Position numbers and translations under genes: made by a program. A stretch of 64,000 nt of DNA from Taibaiella helva (GTDB lineage Bacteria > Bacteroidota > Bacteroidia > Chitinophagales > Chitinophagaceae): NCBI RefSeq assembly GCF_003545695.1, contig NZ_QUZZ01000001.1, positions 62,001 to 126,000 on the forward strand, in the 5' to 3' direction. This document shows, piece after piece, positions 8,848 to 16,700 of the stretch (position 1 is its first letter; the number at the start of each line of letters is the position of its first letter). The notes under the pieces were generated by a model. That model saw only the letters and a list, made by a program, of their open reading frames with translations. It ran no database searches and was not told where the DNA came from.

Positions 8848-9027
8848 ATGGGAAGCAACTTTATCATTTATTCGCTATTGATCATCTTCATTGGCGCCAG
8901 TTCGGCTGATTACATTTCCAGGCGCAAGAAAGGATATTTTATCAAGAACGGTTATGCAAAATGGGCCATGGGCAGGGTTGCGATTTTGTGTATTATTATT
9001 GCTATCTGGTATTTTGCTATCAAATAG
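8848..9027 (+). CDS. Small hypothetical membrane protein (59 aa)
   Basis: Starting at the ATG at 8848 (MGSNFIIYS), the protein has two hydrophobic segments (about residues 4-20 and 41-57) separated by a basic, aromatic stretch (YISRRKKGYFIKNGYAKWAMGR). I prefer this start to the one at 8818, which would add ten residues of non-hydrophobic sequence and crowd the promoter region. It is followed 73 bp later by a strong terminator (9101-9128), in whose T-tract the transposon inserted. Function unknown. Confidence 0.65.
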   Translation: MGSNFIIYSLLIIFIGASSADYISRRKKGYFIKNGYAKWAMGRVAILCIIIAIWYFAIK

Positions 9028-9100
9028 TGGATAATCAAGTAATGATAAAGATCTGGTACAGGGGCCGCCTACCGTACTCTATGATTATGACTACCTATTT

Positions 9101-9130
9101 AAAAACCATTGCGAAAGCAGTGGTTTTTAT
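9101..9130 (+). terminator. Terminator of the 59-aa gene, invaded by the transposon
   Basis: AAAAACCATTGC / GCAGTGGTTTTT forms a 12-bp stem (one wobble) with a GAAA tetraloop. The T-tract GTTTTTAT at 9123-9130 is the left copy of the 8-bp duplication flanking the transposon. Confidence 0.8.
9123..9130. repeat. Left target-site duplication of the transposon
   Basis: GTTTTTAT directly precedes the left inverted repeat and is repeated exactly at 12918-12925. Confidence 0.93.
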
Positions 9131-9155
9131 GGCACTAACCCGAAATGATACACAA
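9131..9155 (+). repeat. Left terminal inverted repeat
   Basis: Starts GGCACTAACCCGAAATGATA. Its counterpart at 12917-12893 differs only at position 9 (C/T). Confidence 0.93.
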
Positions 9156-9184
9156 GAATAAATTGTAATATAAAACTAAAAAGT

Positions 9185-9214
9185 AAAGACTACCCAATTC
9201 GAGTAGTCTTTTTT
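9185..9214 (+). terminator. Terminator-like hairpin just inside the left transposon end
   Basis: AAAGACTAC / GTAGTCTTT is a perfect 9-bp stem with a 9-nt loop, followed by more Ts. It may insulate the passenger genes from read-through transcription into the element. Confidence 0.75.
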
Positions 9215-9305
9215 GTCACTTAAAAGTATGTGGATTGATTAAACGTAAACCAAATGATTAAATAAGCCGATCCATAATAATAAGAGAGGCTAAAATTTTT
9301 ATTTT

Positions 9306-9479
9306 ATGTCTACTCCTGAAAATGAAAAAGATCCTCAAAAAGAAGGTTTTGAATTAAAAGCAGTGAAAAAGATAATCGCAATACTAGAAGCTCAATTAGA
9401 AAGTAATATACCCGATAAAATAAAAAATGAAAAAATAGAGCTTATTCGTTTGGCAAAAGAGATATATCAATTAAGGTAA
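9306..9479 (+). CDS. Small hypothetical protein (57 aa), transposon passenger
   Basis: The ATG at 9306 opens a 57-codon frame whose product is strongly charged and helical (MSTPENEKDPQKEG start, then heptad-like leucines and isoleucines to IYQLR). It resembles a short coiled-coil or helical-hairpin protein. Its last 38 bp overlap the 3' end of the convergent gene at 9442-9738. I see no recognisable family, and it could be spurious, but codon use fits the AT-rich element. Confidence 0.45.
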   Translation: MSTPENEKDPQKEGFELKAVKKIIAILEAQLESNIPDKIKNEKIELIRLAKEIYQLR

Positions 9480-9738
9480 TTAAACCAGCTTTTGACATTG
9501 CTAGATATTCAGAATCTGTTGGAGAATTTGTTTGCCGATTACCGAAATCTGTAACAAAATCTCTTATGAAAGTATTTACTGTATTGGATATAAATGGTAA
9601 TTGTTTAATTGGATATTCTGCTGAATAAATATCTACAATTACGTCCCCTAACAATTGAGATACTTCACTTTCGTCATTAGATTGAGATACTCTATCTAAT
9701 TTAGAGGATATTATCCTTTTTCGATCTTTTTTGGTCAT
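9442..9738 (-). CDS. Hypothetical protein (98 aa), transposon passenger
   Basis: The product is soluble and mostly helical by eye, starts with a basic segment (MTKKDRKRIISSKLDR) and has acidic and polar middle parts. It has no signal peptide, TM segment or recognised motif. It is read in the same direction as the J-domain gene upstream, with a 33-bp gap, so the two are probably co-transcribed. Its 3' end overlaps the small ORF on the other strand. The function is not apparent. Confidence 0.6.
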   Translation of the reverse strand: MTKKDRKRIISSKLDRVSQSNDESEVSQLLGDVIVDIYSAEYPIKQLPFISNTVNTFIRDFVTDFGNRQTNSPTDSEYLAMSKAGLITLIDISLLPNE

Positions 9739-9771
9739 AACATTTATAGTTTAATTGGTTAATAAAATTAG

Positions 9772-10530
9772 TTAATATTTTGGACTAGGAGATTCATTCT
9801 TTACTAAATCTTCAAGCAATTTTATCTTTAGAAATCTAGCTTCTTCTCGATTTCGGGCATGAAATATTCTTTTTTCATTAATGTAAACATTCGCTCCTAC
9901 TGGTCCGCAATCTTTACTAAGCTTCACTAATAACTGTTCTTGTTGCTCTCTCGTAAGAGTATCTGGTAATGTTTCACTTGGATCAACACTATTAATAGTT
10001 TTCCCTTGAGAAGCACTATAGTAGGAATAATACACAGCTCCGAATATACACGGATCATGTTCAACAGGTTCAGAAGGAAGAGGAGTAGGAGCAGGTTCTA
10101 GATTAGGTGTGATAGCAGGTGTAGAATTGATTTGGGCTTGATAAGCACTTTGTTTATCTCTTTCGACAACCTCGTGTGTAGCTTGTCTCATGAAAGTAGC
10201 TAAAAGCATTACCACTACTATTAACCCAATAAGCCATCCCATCCAAGAATTACTTTTCCTTACTGGTTGAGTTGGTTGTGGAGGAGGAAGTGGTGTTTCA
10301 GGGATTTTAAAGCACAAATCATAATACTTGTCAAACTTTAATCTCTCAGATGGATCGCTAAGTATCTTATATGCTTCCTGAATTTCCTTGAATCTCTCTT
10401 CAAAGTATTTGTCTCCTAGATTTAGGTCAGGATGGAATTTCTTTGAAAGTTTTTTGTAAGCTGCTTTAATTTCTTCGAGAGTAGCATCCCTACTTACTCC
10501 AAGAATCTGATAATAATTCTTGATTTTCAT
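9772..10530 (-). CDS. Membrane-anchored J-domain (DnaJ-like) protein, transposon passenger
   Basis: Residues 4-68 form a J domain with YYQILGVSRDAT, the catalytic HPD tripeptide in KFHPDLN, and the helix IV region SDPSERLKFDKYYD. A Pro-rich linker follows, then one TM helix (about residues 100-116, GWLIGLIVVVMLLATFM) and a 140-residue C-terminal domain with a cysteine pair (DPCIFGA, DCGPVG) that I do not recognise. J domains stimulate Hsp70/DnaK. Here the anchor suggests recruitment of DnaK to the membrane. I chose the ATG at 10530 because the J domain starts three residues later; the upstream start at 10602 adds a basic stretch of no known kind. It is unusual as cargo of an IS1595 element. 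Confidence 0.85.
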   Translation of the reverse strand: MKIKNYYQILGVSRDATLEEIKAAYKKLSKKFHPDLNLGDKYFEERFKEIQEAYKILSDPSERLKFDKYYDLCFKIPETPLPPPQPTQPVRKSNSWMGWLIGLIVVVMLLATFMRQATHEVVERDKQSAYQAQINSTPAITPNLEPAPTPLPSEPVEHDPCIFGAVYYSYYSASQGKTINSVDPSETLPDTLTREQQEQLLVKLSKDCGPVGANVYINEKRIFHARNREEARFLKIKLLEDLVKNESPSPKY

Positions 10531-10820
10531 TTTTGGACGTTTACGAGGGTTATGGTTAAAAATTACGTGGCCTTTTCTAACTCTGCCTCGATAGCCGTCC
10601 AAAGCTTTAAAACAGGAGTATAGTAAGTACCACGCATGTGAGCACTTGGTCTATACACTCTCTGTTTTGTGTGAATTTTGGACGTTCTCGAGACAAGAGG
10701 TATTAACTAAGTTAATTAGGTTGTATATAGGTTGTGATTACTCTATAGGCATCATTATTTTGGTCAAATTTAAGAAAACTTATACTATCCTTCACTCGTA
10801 AATTCAATGTCAGCTCTATT

Positions 10821-11768
10821 ATGAAGCAGTTCAAGAGTTTATTAGATTTATTGAGGGCGTTTCCAGACGAGAGAGCATGTGAGGAATATTTAGTGGAATT
10901 GAGGTGGCCTGATGGTGTAAAATCACCATTTGATCCAGAGAGTAAAGTTTATAGATTAAAGGGCGGAAAATTTAAATGTAGAAACACAGGTAAGCGATTT
11001 TCTTGTAAAGTTGGAACTATCTTCCAGGATAGTAATGTACCATTGACTAAGTGGTTCATAGCTCTATTTCAGCTGTCAAATAATAAGAAGGGAACCAGTT
11101 CACATCAGTTGGCAAAAGATTTGGATGTTAAGCAAGAGACAGCATGGCATATGTTACATAGATTGAGAGATTCTTTTGAACAACCATTGTTCATCTCTAA
11201 ATTAGACGGAATTATAGCTGTTGATGAGTGCTATGTTGGCGGGAAAAACAAGAATAGGCACAGAGATAAGAAGTTTGATTATTCCAAGGAGCTGGATAAA
11301 GAATGCCCTGATAAGATAGCTGTTTGGGGAGCGATTAGTGCAGATGGTAAGGTAAGAACAGTGGCTATTCCGGATGTTAAAAAACACACGCTACAACCCT
11401 TGGTATATGAATATGTGCGAAAAGACAGTACTGTAGTTTCAGATGAATGGAAATCCTATAAGGGGATATCGGAGAGTTATTGGCATGAAACAGTAGATCA
11501 TGGTAAGAAAGAGTATATGAATGATAATGGATTCACAACCAATAAAATAGAGAATTATTGGAGTGTATTAAAACGAACAATCAATGGTACGTATAATAAT
11601 CATATATCGAGAAAACACATACAAAGATACTGTAACGAAATCTCCTTCAGATTCAATACCAAGGATATGTCAACACAAGAACGCTTTGATATGGTACTAA
11701 GGAACTGTGAGGGAAGATTAAGTTACCAACAGGTAGTGTATGAAAACAAAACAAGGTTTAACTATTAA
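10821..11768 (+). CDS. IS1595-family (ISXO2-like) transposase
   Basis: The 315-residue protein has the IS1595 organisation: an N-terminal region in the place of the zinc ribbon (RWPDGVKSP to FKCRNTGKRFSCKVGTIF), a helix-turn-helix part (HQLAKDLDVKQETAWHMLHRLR), and a DDE domain with DECYVGG, VSDEWKSYKG and the C-terminal TTNKIENYWSVLKR containing the Asn/Glu residues. The ribbon is degenerate: the usual CPHC pair is replaced by SPFD and only two cysteines remain in the second half. The catalytic part seems complete. It sits centrally in the element whose ends are defined by the inverted repeats. Confidence 0.95.
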   Translation: MKQFKSLLDLLRAFPDERACEEYLVELRWPDGVKSPFDPESKVYRLKGGKFKCRNTGKRFSCKVGTIFQDSNVPLTKWFIALFQLSNNKKGTSSHQLAKDLDVKQETAWHMLHRLRDSFEQPLFISKLDGIIAVDECYVGGKNKNRHRDKKFDYSKELDKECPDKIAVWGAISADGKVRTVAIPDVKKHTLQPLVYEYVRKDSTVVSDEWKSYKGISESYWHETVDHGKKEYMNDNGFTTNKIENYWSVLKRTINGTYNNHISRKHIQRYCNEISFRFNTKDMSTQERFDMVLRNCEGRLSYQQVVYENKTRFNY

Positions 11769-11778
11769 CTTTGCAATT

Positions 11779-12111
11779 ATGCAGGAAGAAATTTACCAAT
11801 TGGTAGTAAAAGAAATTCTGAGGTTGAAAGAGGATGCTAATCTTCCTGAAATATTCGAGAAGTACATTTATCAACAATTAAGTGACCAGGATTTATTAGA
11901 GATCATTAAAACGGATAAAATCACCTCAATAGAATTACCACCGGGGCTTTCAAAACCAGCAGTATTAGAGCAAACAGTCCTTCTTATTGAAGCTCTACAA
12001 AAATGTGATACTTGGAAACAATTTGAAGAACAATATAGTCCTCCAGAGAAAGAAGGAATAGACTTCGATAAATTAATTCAACATTTACTAACAATTAAGC
12101 CTCCCAAATAA
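11779..12111 (+). CDS. Hypothetical protein (110 aa), transposon passenger
   Basis: I start at the ATG at 11779 (MQEEIYQLVV) because a TAACTTTG -7-like box lies at 11766-11773 and the earlier ATG (11740) overlaps the transposase end. The product is acidic and helical, with repeats of Glu/Leu and IIKTDKITSIELPPGLSKP in the middle. It has no TM segment or signal peptide. Its stop codon lies in the loop of the terminator at 12097-12126. No family is recognised; it may be an accessory protein of the element. Confidence 0.6.
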   Translation: MQEEIYQLVVKEILRLKEDANLPEIFEKYIYQQLSDQDLLEIIKTDKITSIELPPGLSKPAVLEQTVLLIEALQKCDTWKQFEEQYSPPEKEGIDFDKLIQHLLTIKPPK

Positions 12112-12126
12112 GGAGGCTTTTATTTT
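12097..12126 (+). terminator. Terminator overlapping the stop codon of the 110-aa gene
   Basis: AAGCCTCC / GGAGGCTT, perfect 8-bp stem with the TAA stop in the loop, followed by TTATTTTT. Confidence 0.85.
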
Positions 12127-12133
12127 TGATACC

Positions 12134-12526
12134 ATGAGAAAAGTTCTATATTTGTTAAAACGTCTGAAAGTGGATATTCAGCAATACTTACAAAATATAA
12201 CTAAGTCAGGTCATAAGAGTACTGTTCTTATGCCTCTAACTTCGCTTATAGCTGTACTTATTGGTGGCGGCTCATTAATGTTTGCAGTTGGGAAGGTGCC
12301 TATATGGATACCAATCACGATGTTATGTCTAGCATTTGCTGTTATTCTACTGTTTTTAGGCTGTTATCTTTTTTGTTTAATTAAAAATCCTGACCTAATA
12401 AGAAGTGAGAAATTTGTTACTGACAAATTATTAATTGAGAGAGGAATTTATGGAGATGATACAAGAGGAGTAAATGAACAGACACCAATTCAAATCTCAG
12501 AAAGTAACTCAACAGTAGATGTCTAA
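12134..12526 (+). CDS. Two-TM hypothetical protein (130 aa), transposon passenger
   Basis: The N-terminal 30 residues are basic. Two strong hydrophobic helices follow (about residues 36-53 and 57-82, with the GGGSLMF turn and ILLFLGCYLFCLI), and then a polar acidic tail of about 45 residues. This small 2-TM-plus-tail layout recalls membrane effectors in defence or toxin modules, but no specific family is recognised. The gene overlaps the next one by 8 bp (ATGTCTAA), so the two are translationally coupled and probably act together. Confidence 0.65.
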   Translation: MRKVLYLLKRLKVDIQQYLQNITKSGHKSTVLMPLTSLIAVLIGGGSLMFAVGKVPIWIPITMLCLAFAVILLFLGCYLFCLIKNPDLIRSEKFVTDKLLIERGIYGDDTRGVNEQTPIQISESNSTVDV

Positions 12527-12833
12527 AAGGTTTATCCTGTCCACAAGTATAGAAAATAAAGATGTTACCCTTAAATTGATTGATTTCTTCAAATCAAATA
12601 ATTATGGGTGGGCACATCATTTTGATAACACTTGGCTTTTAACTACTATTTCAAACAAGGACAATCCGGATTCATTGAGGTTGAAATTAAGAGATATATT
12701 AGCTGGATATGAGTTTATAATTGTGGAAATAGCTGATTTCACATGGGTTGCTAGAGCAAGAACAAATGGAGATTTCAACAATTGGCTAAAAGATAAATTT
12801 AAGTCTTCAGAAGAAAAGAAGATAAAGTATTAA
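12519..12833 (+). CDS. SinR-like / Cas2-fold-like small protein (104 aa), transposon passenger
   Basis: The pattern is a beta strand (RFILSTSI), a helix (LKLIDFFKSNNYGWAHHF), then DNTWLLTTISNKDNPDSLRLKLRDIL, a strand (FIIVEIADFTWVARA) and a C-terminal NNWLKDKF. This resembles the small SinR-family proteins annotated in many bacteria (TWLV, helix, LLVVEL, Trp-rich end), which share a ferredoxin-like Cas2/VapD-type fold. The similarity was recognised by eye and is uncertain. Its start overlaps the stop of the two-TM gene. It is the last gene of the transposon and ends at a terminator. Confidence 0.6.
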   Translation: MSKRFILSTSIENKDVTLKLIDFFKSNNYGWAHHFDNTWLLTTISNKDNPDSLRLKLRDILAGYEFIIVEIADFTWVARARTNGDFNNWLKDKFKSSEEKKIKY

Positions 12834-12866
12834 TAAGCTATTCAATTGAGTAGCTTATTTTTTTAC
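12832..12866 (+). terminator. Terminator at the end of the passenger operon
   Basis: AATAAGCTA / TAGCTTATT, a perfect 9-bp stem followed by a T-run. It overlaps the stop codon region of the SinR-like gene. Confidence 0.85.
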
Positions 12867-12892
12867 ATTAAATATCATATTAAAATAAATTA

Positions 12893-12917
12893 TTGTGTAT
12901 CATTTCGGATTAGTGCC
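12893..12917 (-). repeat. Right terminal inverted repeat
   Basis: Reverse complement starts GGCACTAATCCGAAATGATA; 24/25 identical to 9131-9155. Confidence 0.93.
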
Positions 12918-12925
12918 GTTTTTAT
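12918..12925. repeat. Right target-site duplication
   Basis: GTTTTTAT, identical to 9123-9130. Confidence 0.93.
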
Positions 12926-13711
12926 CTTTTAAATCGATCGAAAGTTAACTATGATCTGTAATTCAAAAGAGCCTTATTGAATACAACATGTATCACATTG
13001 TCCGGATCGCTGAAAAGCGATAGAAGATCATCGATAGCCAAGAAGGCAACTGTGTAAATCGGAGGAATACTTCCGGATTTTTTGATTAAAATTTCTCTTT
13101 TTAATATTTAAAATACTTTTATATTGTATTATTTACAATATAATGAACCACAACTCAGTATTGGATCTATAAAAGGCAGCGCGGTTGGTTTATGGGAAAA
13201 TTATCTTGCTGCTGACCCCTTGGTTCCAAATAATTAACGTTTTGGGTCTGGACAAATTGATATTCTGGTCCGGTTGTTTCCCCTGCTTATCCTTCAAATC
13301 CTTTGCCCTAATGCTGGCAAAAGAAGATATTCCGGCTACGCCTGCAATAGTGTAGCTCATTTGGGATATCCTGCAAATTCCAGATTTATCCCAGCAACCA
13401 TTTACCAAATACTTCCTGGTGCATAAACACACACATTTTATGCGTATATTTTTTATAGTGACTATCTATGCATTGACAACAGTTTCTTTGACCCCTGTAA
13501 AGGCTATAAAAACGGCTCCTGCTGGGATGTTCAATAGCCTCAAGGCTCTGCAAGCTAAAATAAATATGAACCAATTTTCCTATACCTGTATACTCAGATT
13601 TTAAAAATACCAAATATCCTTCCCAACCTTGGAAATAATAAAAACAGTCTCATATGAAAAAATGCAGGTTTTGTAATCAGGCGACTTTTTTAACACTAAA
13701 ATTTTGGGATA
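12926..13711. other. Gene-poor AT-rich stretch before the T9SS protein gene
   Basis: No convincing gene is seen in this 786-bp gap. A terminator-like hairpin lies near 13057-13084 (AATCGGAGG...TTCCGGATT then Ts). A perfect AT-only palindrome lies at 13119-13143. A 55-codon frame starting at the ATG at 13440 (MRIFFIVTIYALTTVSL) looks like a signal peptide but is followed by no recognisable protein, so I do not call it. Confidence 0.5.
13119..13143. repeat. Perfect 10-bp inverted repeat
   Basis: TTATATTGTA and TACAATATAA flank a 5-nt spacer (TTATT). It could be a regulator site or a weak hairpin; nothing nearby decides. Confidence 0.5.
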
Positions 13712-16700
13712 ATGAGGAATATTAAATATTGGCAGACGATAGGGAAGAAATCAGGAATTGTAGCGGGCTGCATTTGTATTTCAATCAACTTATTTGCGCA
13801 GGATAAACTGAAGGCAATAGATAGCCACAAGGATGAAGGGTTAAAATTCATAGAGAACAAGGGCCAGTGGGACCATCAGATCCGGTATAAGGCGGCACTG
13901 AACAGTGGCACCGTATTCCTTACCGATGCCGGCTTTGTCTACGATTATTATGATCAGTCCCGGTTTGAGAAAATAGCGGGCCTGCGGCATGAAGGAAAAT
14001 CAATCAATGATCAGGCGCTTGCCCATCATGCCTACAAAGTGAATTTCCTGCATGCAAATGCCGGCTTTGAAAGTACGCCTTCACGGAAACTTCCTTATTA
14101 CCACAATTATTTCATCGGTGCGGATCCTTCGAAATGGGCGGGAAAAGTGGGCGTATATGGACAGGTGTACAGAAGTAATGTTTACGATGGCATAGATCTG
14201 TCTGTATACGGAAAGGGGCCAGATCTGAAATATGATTTCAGGGTGAAGCCGGGGGCGGATCCTTCAGTCATACAGCTTGCTTACGAAGGTGTAAAGCCGG
14301 TCTTGACAAGAGAAGGGCATTTGCTGATCAAAACAAGTGTAAATGAAATACGGGAGCTGGCGCCTTTCACTTTTCAGTGGGTAAACGGTAAGCAGAAGCC
14401 GGTAGCCTCGAAGTATGCTGTCGATGGAAACATTGTAAGTTTCCGGATCCTGGATAATTATGACAAGTCCCTGCCGTTGATCATAGATCCGGTACTGGAG
14501 TACAGCACCTATTCAGGTACAACCGGGGGCTTCTTTTCCTGTATGAGCACCACCTATGATGCTGCAGGAAGCTTGTTTGTCATTACCGATGCTGTTAATG
14601 CTACCGGTTGGCCCACTACGGCGGGCGCTTATATGGCCGCCGTACCCGCGGGAACAATGGGTGTCTTCAATGCCATTAATAAATACAGTCCCGATGGGAG
14701 CACATTGGTTTATTCCACCTATATCGGAGGAGACGGTGTTGCGATGAGCACCAATTCGTCCGTAACCACAGCCCAAAACGAGCTGATCATCGCGGCCAGC
14801 GTCAGTGCAACAGGCTACCCGGTCACAGCCGGGGCATACGATCCTACGTTCAACGGGGGAGATGATATCGCCATTACCAAGTTCAGCGCAGACGGATCCG
14901 TACTTTTAAGCAGCACTTATATCGGTGGTAGCGGTATGGAAGCCGGGCAAACGATGGGCTTAGGCAGTTATGTCGGCACATTCGGGCCCGCGATCGGTGA
15001 CCATGTTATGAATTCAATAGATGTGCAGATCGATAATTCGGGCAAAGTATGGGTAGCAAGCACTGCCGAGTCGGCAGACTTTCCGGTGACGGCCAACGCA
15101 TTTCAGTCAACAAACCAGGGTGGCGCTGCGGACGGTGTTATCTTCTGCATGAACGCCACATTAAGTAGTCTGCTGTACAGCTCGTATTATGGAGGAACCG
15201 GATTGGATATGCTGAGGGGAATTACGGTAATGCAGAATGGAAATATCGCATTCTGCGGGCTTACGTCCAGCCCAACCTTGCCTACTACGCCCGGCGCCGT
15301 ACATCCAACGTTTAACGGAGGCGCTTCAGACGGCTACGCCGGTATCCTTAACCCCGCTACAGGCACGCTAATTGCTTCAACCTATTTAGGTACCAGTGAC
15401 GAGGACTATACCTGCAAAATACAGAGCAACAGGAACAACGATATCTACTTATTGGGTGGAACAGCGGGTAATTACCCTGTGTCGGCAGGTACTTACAGCA
15501 TTCCAAACGGAAAGCTTTTCATTCATAAGCTCAACAGTACCCTGACCACTTCGCTGGCATCTGTCCGGACGGGCTTCAGCAATGAAACCTGTTTGCCTAC
15601 TGCCTTCCTGGTTGATTTCTGCGGAACGGTATACCTAAGCTGCATTGGCGCCTATGGGTCCTTCAGCCTTCCTTCTGGTATGCCGGTTACGTCCAATGCC
15701 CTGGTGTCTGCGCCGAGAAACTACTGGTGCGCTGCCCTGAGCGGCGATCTTGACAACCTGATGTATGCTACCTATTTTGGCTCAACCAATACAGGAGGAA
15801 ATATTGATCACCAGCACCAGGGCACGGCGCACTTCGATCCCCAGGGCATCCTCTATCAATCCATTTGCGCCGAAGTGGATAACAATCCCGGTACCCCGGG
15901 AAGCTGGTCCGCTCAGAAGCAAAATGGTAACGGCAGCAGCGATGCCTTCAGCTTTAAGATCGATTTCCAGCTTGCCGGTGTGCGCGCAGATTTTTCCATT
16001 GACCCGGCAACCAATGGTGGAAAGGATACCGGCTGCGCGCCATTGGAGCTGAGCTTCGTCAATAATTCGACCGTTGCTGCAGACTACGTATGGGATTTTG
16101 GCGATGGAAGCCCTACAACCAGTGTTGTTTCCCCCACGCATACCTTTCCCGCCGGAGATTACTATGTGAAGCTGGTCGCCACGTCAAACGATCCCGCCAG
16201 CCAGGGATGTAAAGGTGGCGATACGGCGATACTGCACATCGTGGCGTTACCGGGCAATAAGCCGCTGATCACGCTCAACGATACCTTCCTTTGCACTAAC
16301 CAGCCCATCAGCATTACCGCCAGGGTAAGCAATGCTACCACGCAAAGCACTTACCGCTGGGCGCCGCCGGCGGCTATTATCTCTTCCGGTATCAATGCTC
16401 CCACGGCAGTAGTGGACCCCGCCGTCAGCACAGACATCTGGTTGTTCGCGGCCAACGGTCCGGGTCAATGCGACTCTTCTTCCGAATCGATGCATATCAC
16501 GCTTTCGGATGCTGCTAATCTGACGATTTCACCCAACGACACGCTGATCTGTCCCGGCGATACGATTTTGCTGAAAGCTGCCGGTTCCAGCAACTATACC
16601 TGGGATTCGGATTATAATATTGCGGCCAATGACAATACAGCATTGGTCTGGCCCGCCAAAAACAGCATCTATTCCGTCTCCGTAACTGACGCTAACAATT

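Larger units (their letters stand above)
9131..12917. mobile_element. IS1595-family transposon with six passenger genes (3787 bp)
   Basis: Both boundaries are exact: 25-bp inverted ends (9131-9155 and 12893-12917, 24/25 identical, starting GGCACTAA) and an 8-bp duplication GTTTTTAT on each side. Eight-bp duplications and an ISXO2-like DDE transposase are characteristic of the IS1595 family, of which some groups carry passenger genes. Contents: a 57-aa ORF (+), a 98-aa ORF (-), a J-domain membrane protein (-), the transposase (+), a 110-aa ORF (+), a two-TM protein (+) and a SinR/Cas2-like protein (+). The element is visibly richer in A and T than the flanks. Intact ends and the perfect duplication suggest recent insertion. 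I do not recognise this element as a named one. Confidence 0.93.

Noticed and set aside
13190..13613. Two minus-strand frames and one plus-strand frame upstream of the T9SS gene
   Set aside because: They are short, overlap each other on both strands, and lack domains; the signal-like start at 13440 is not followed by a protein-like sequence.
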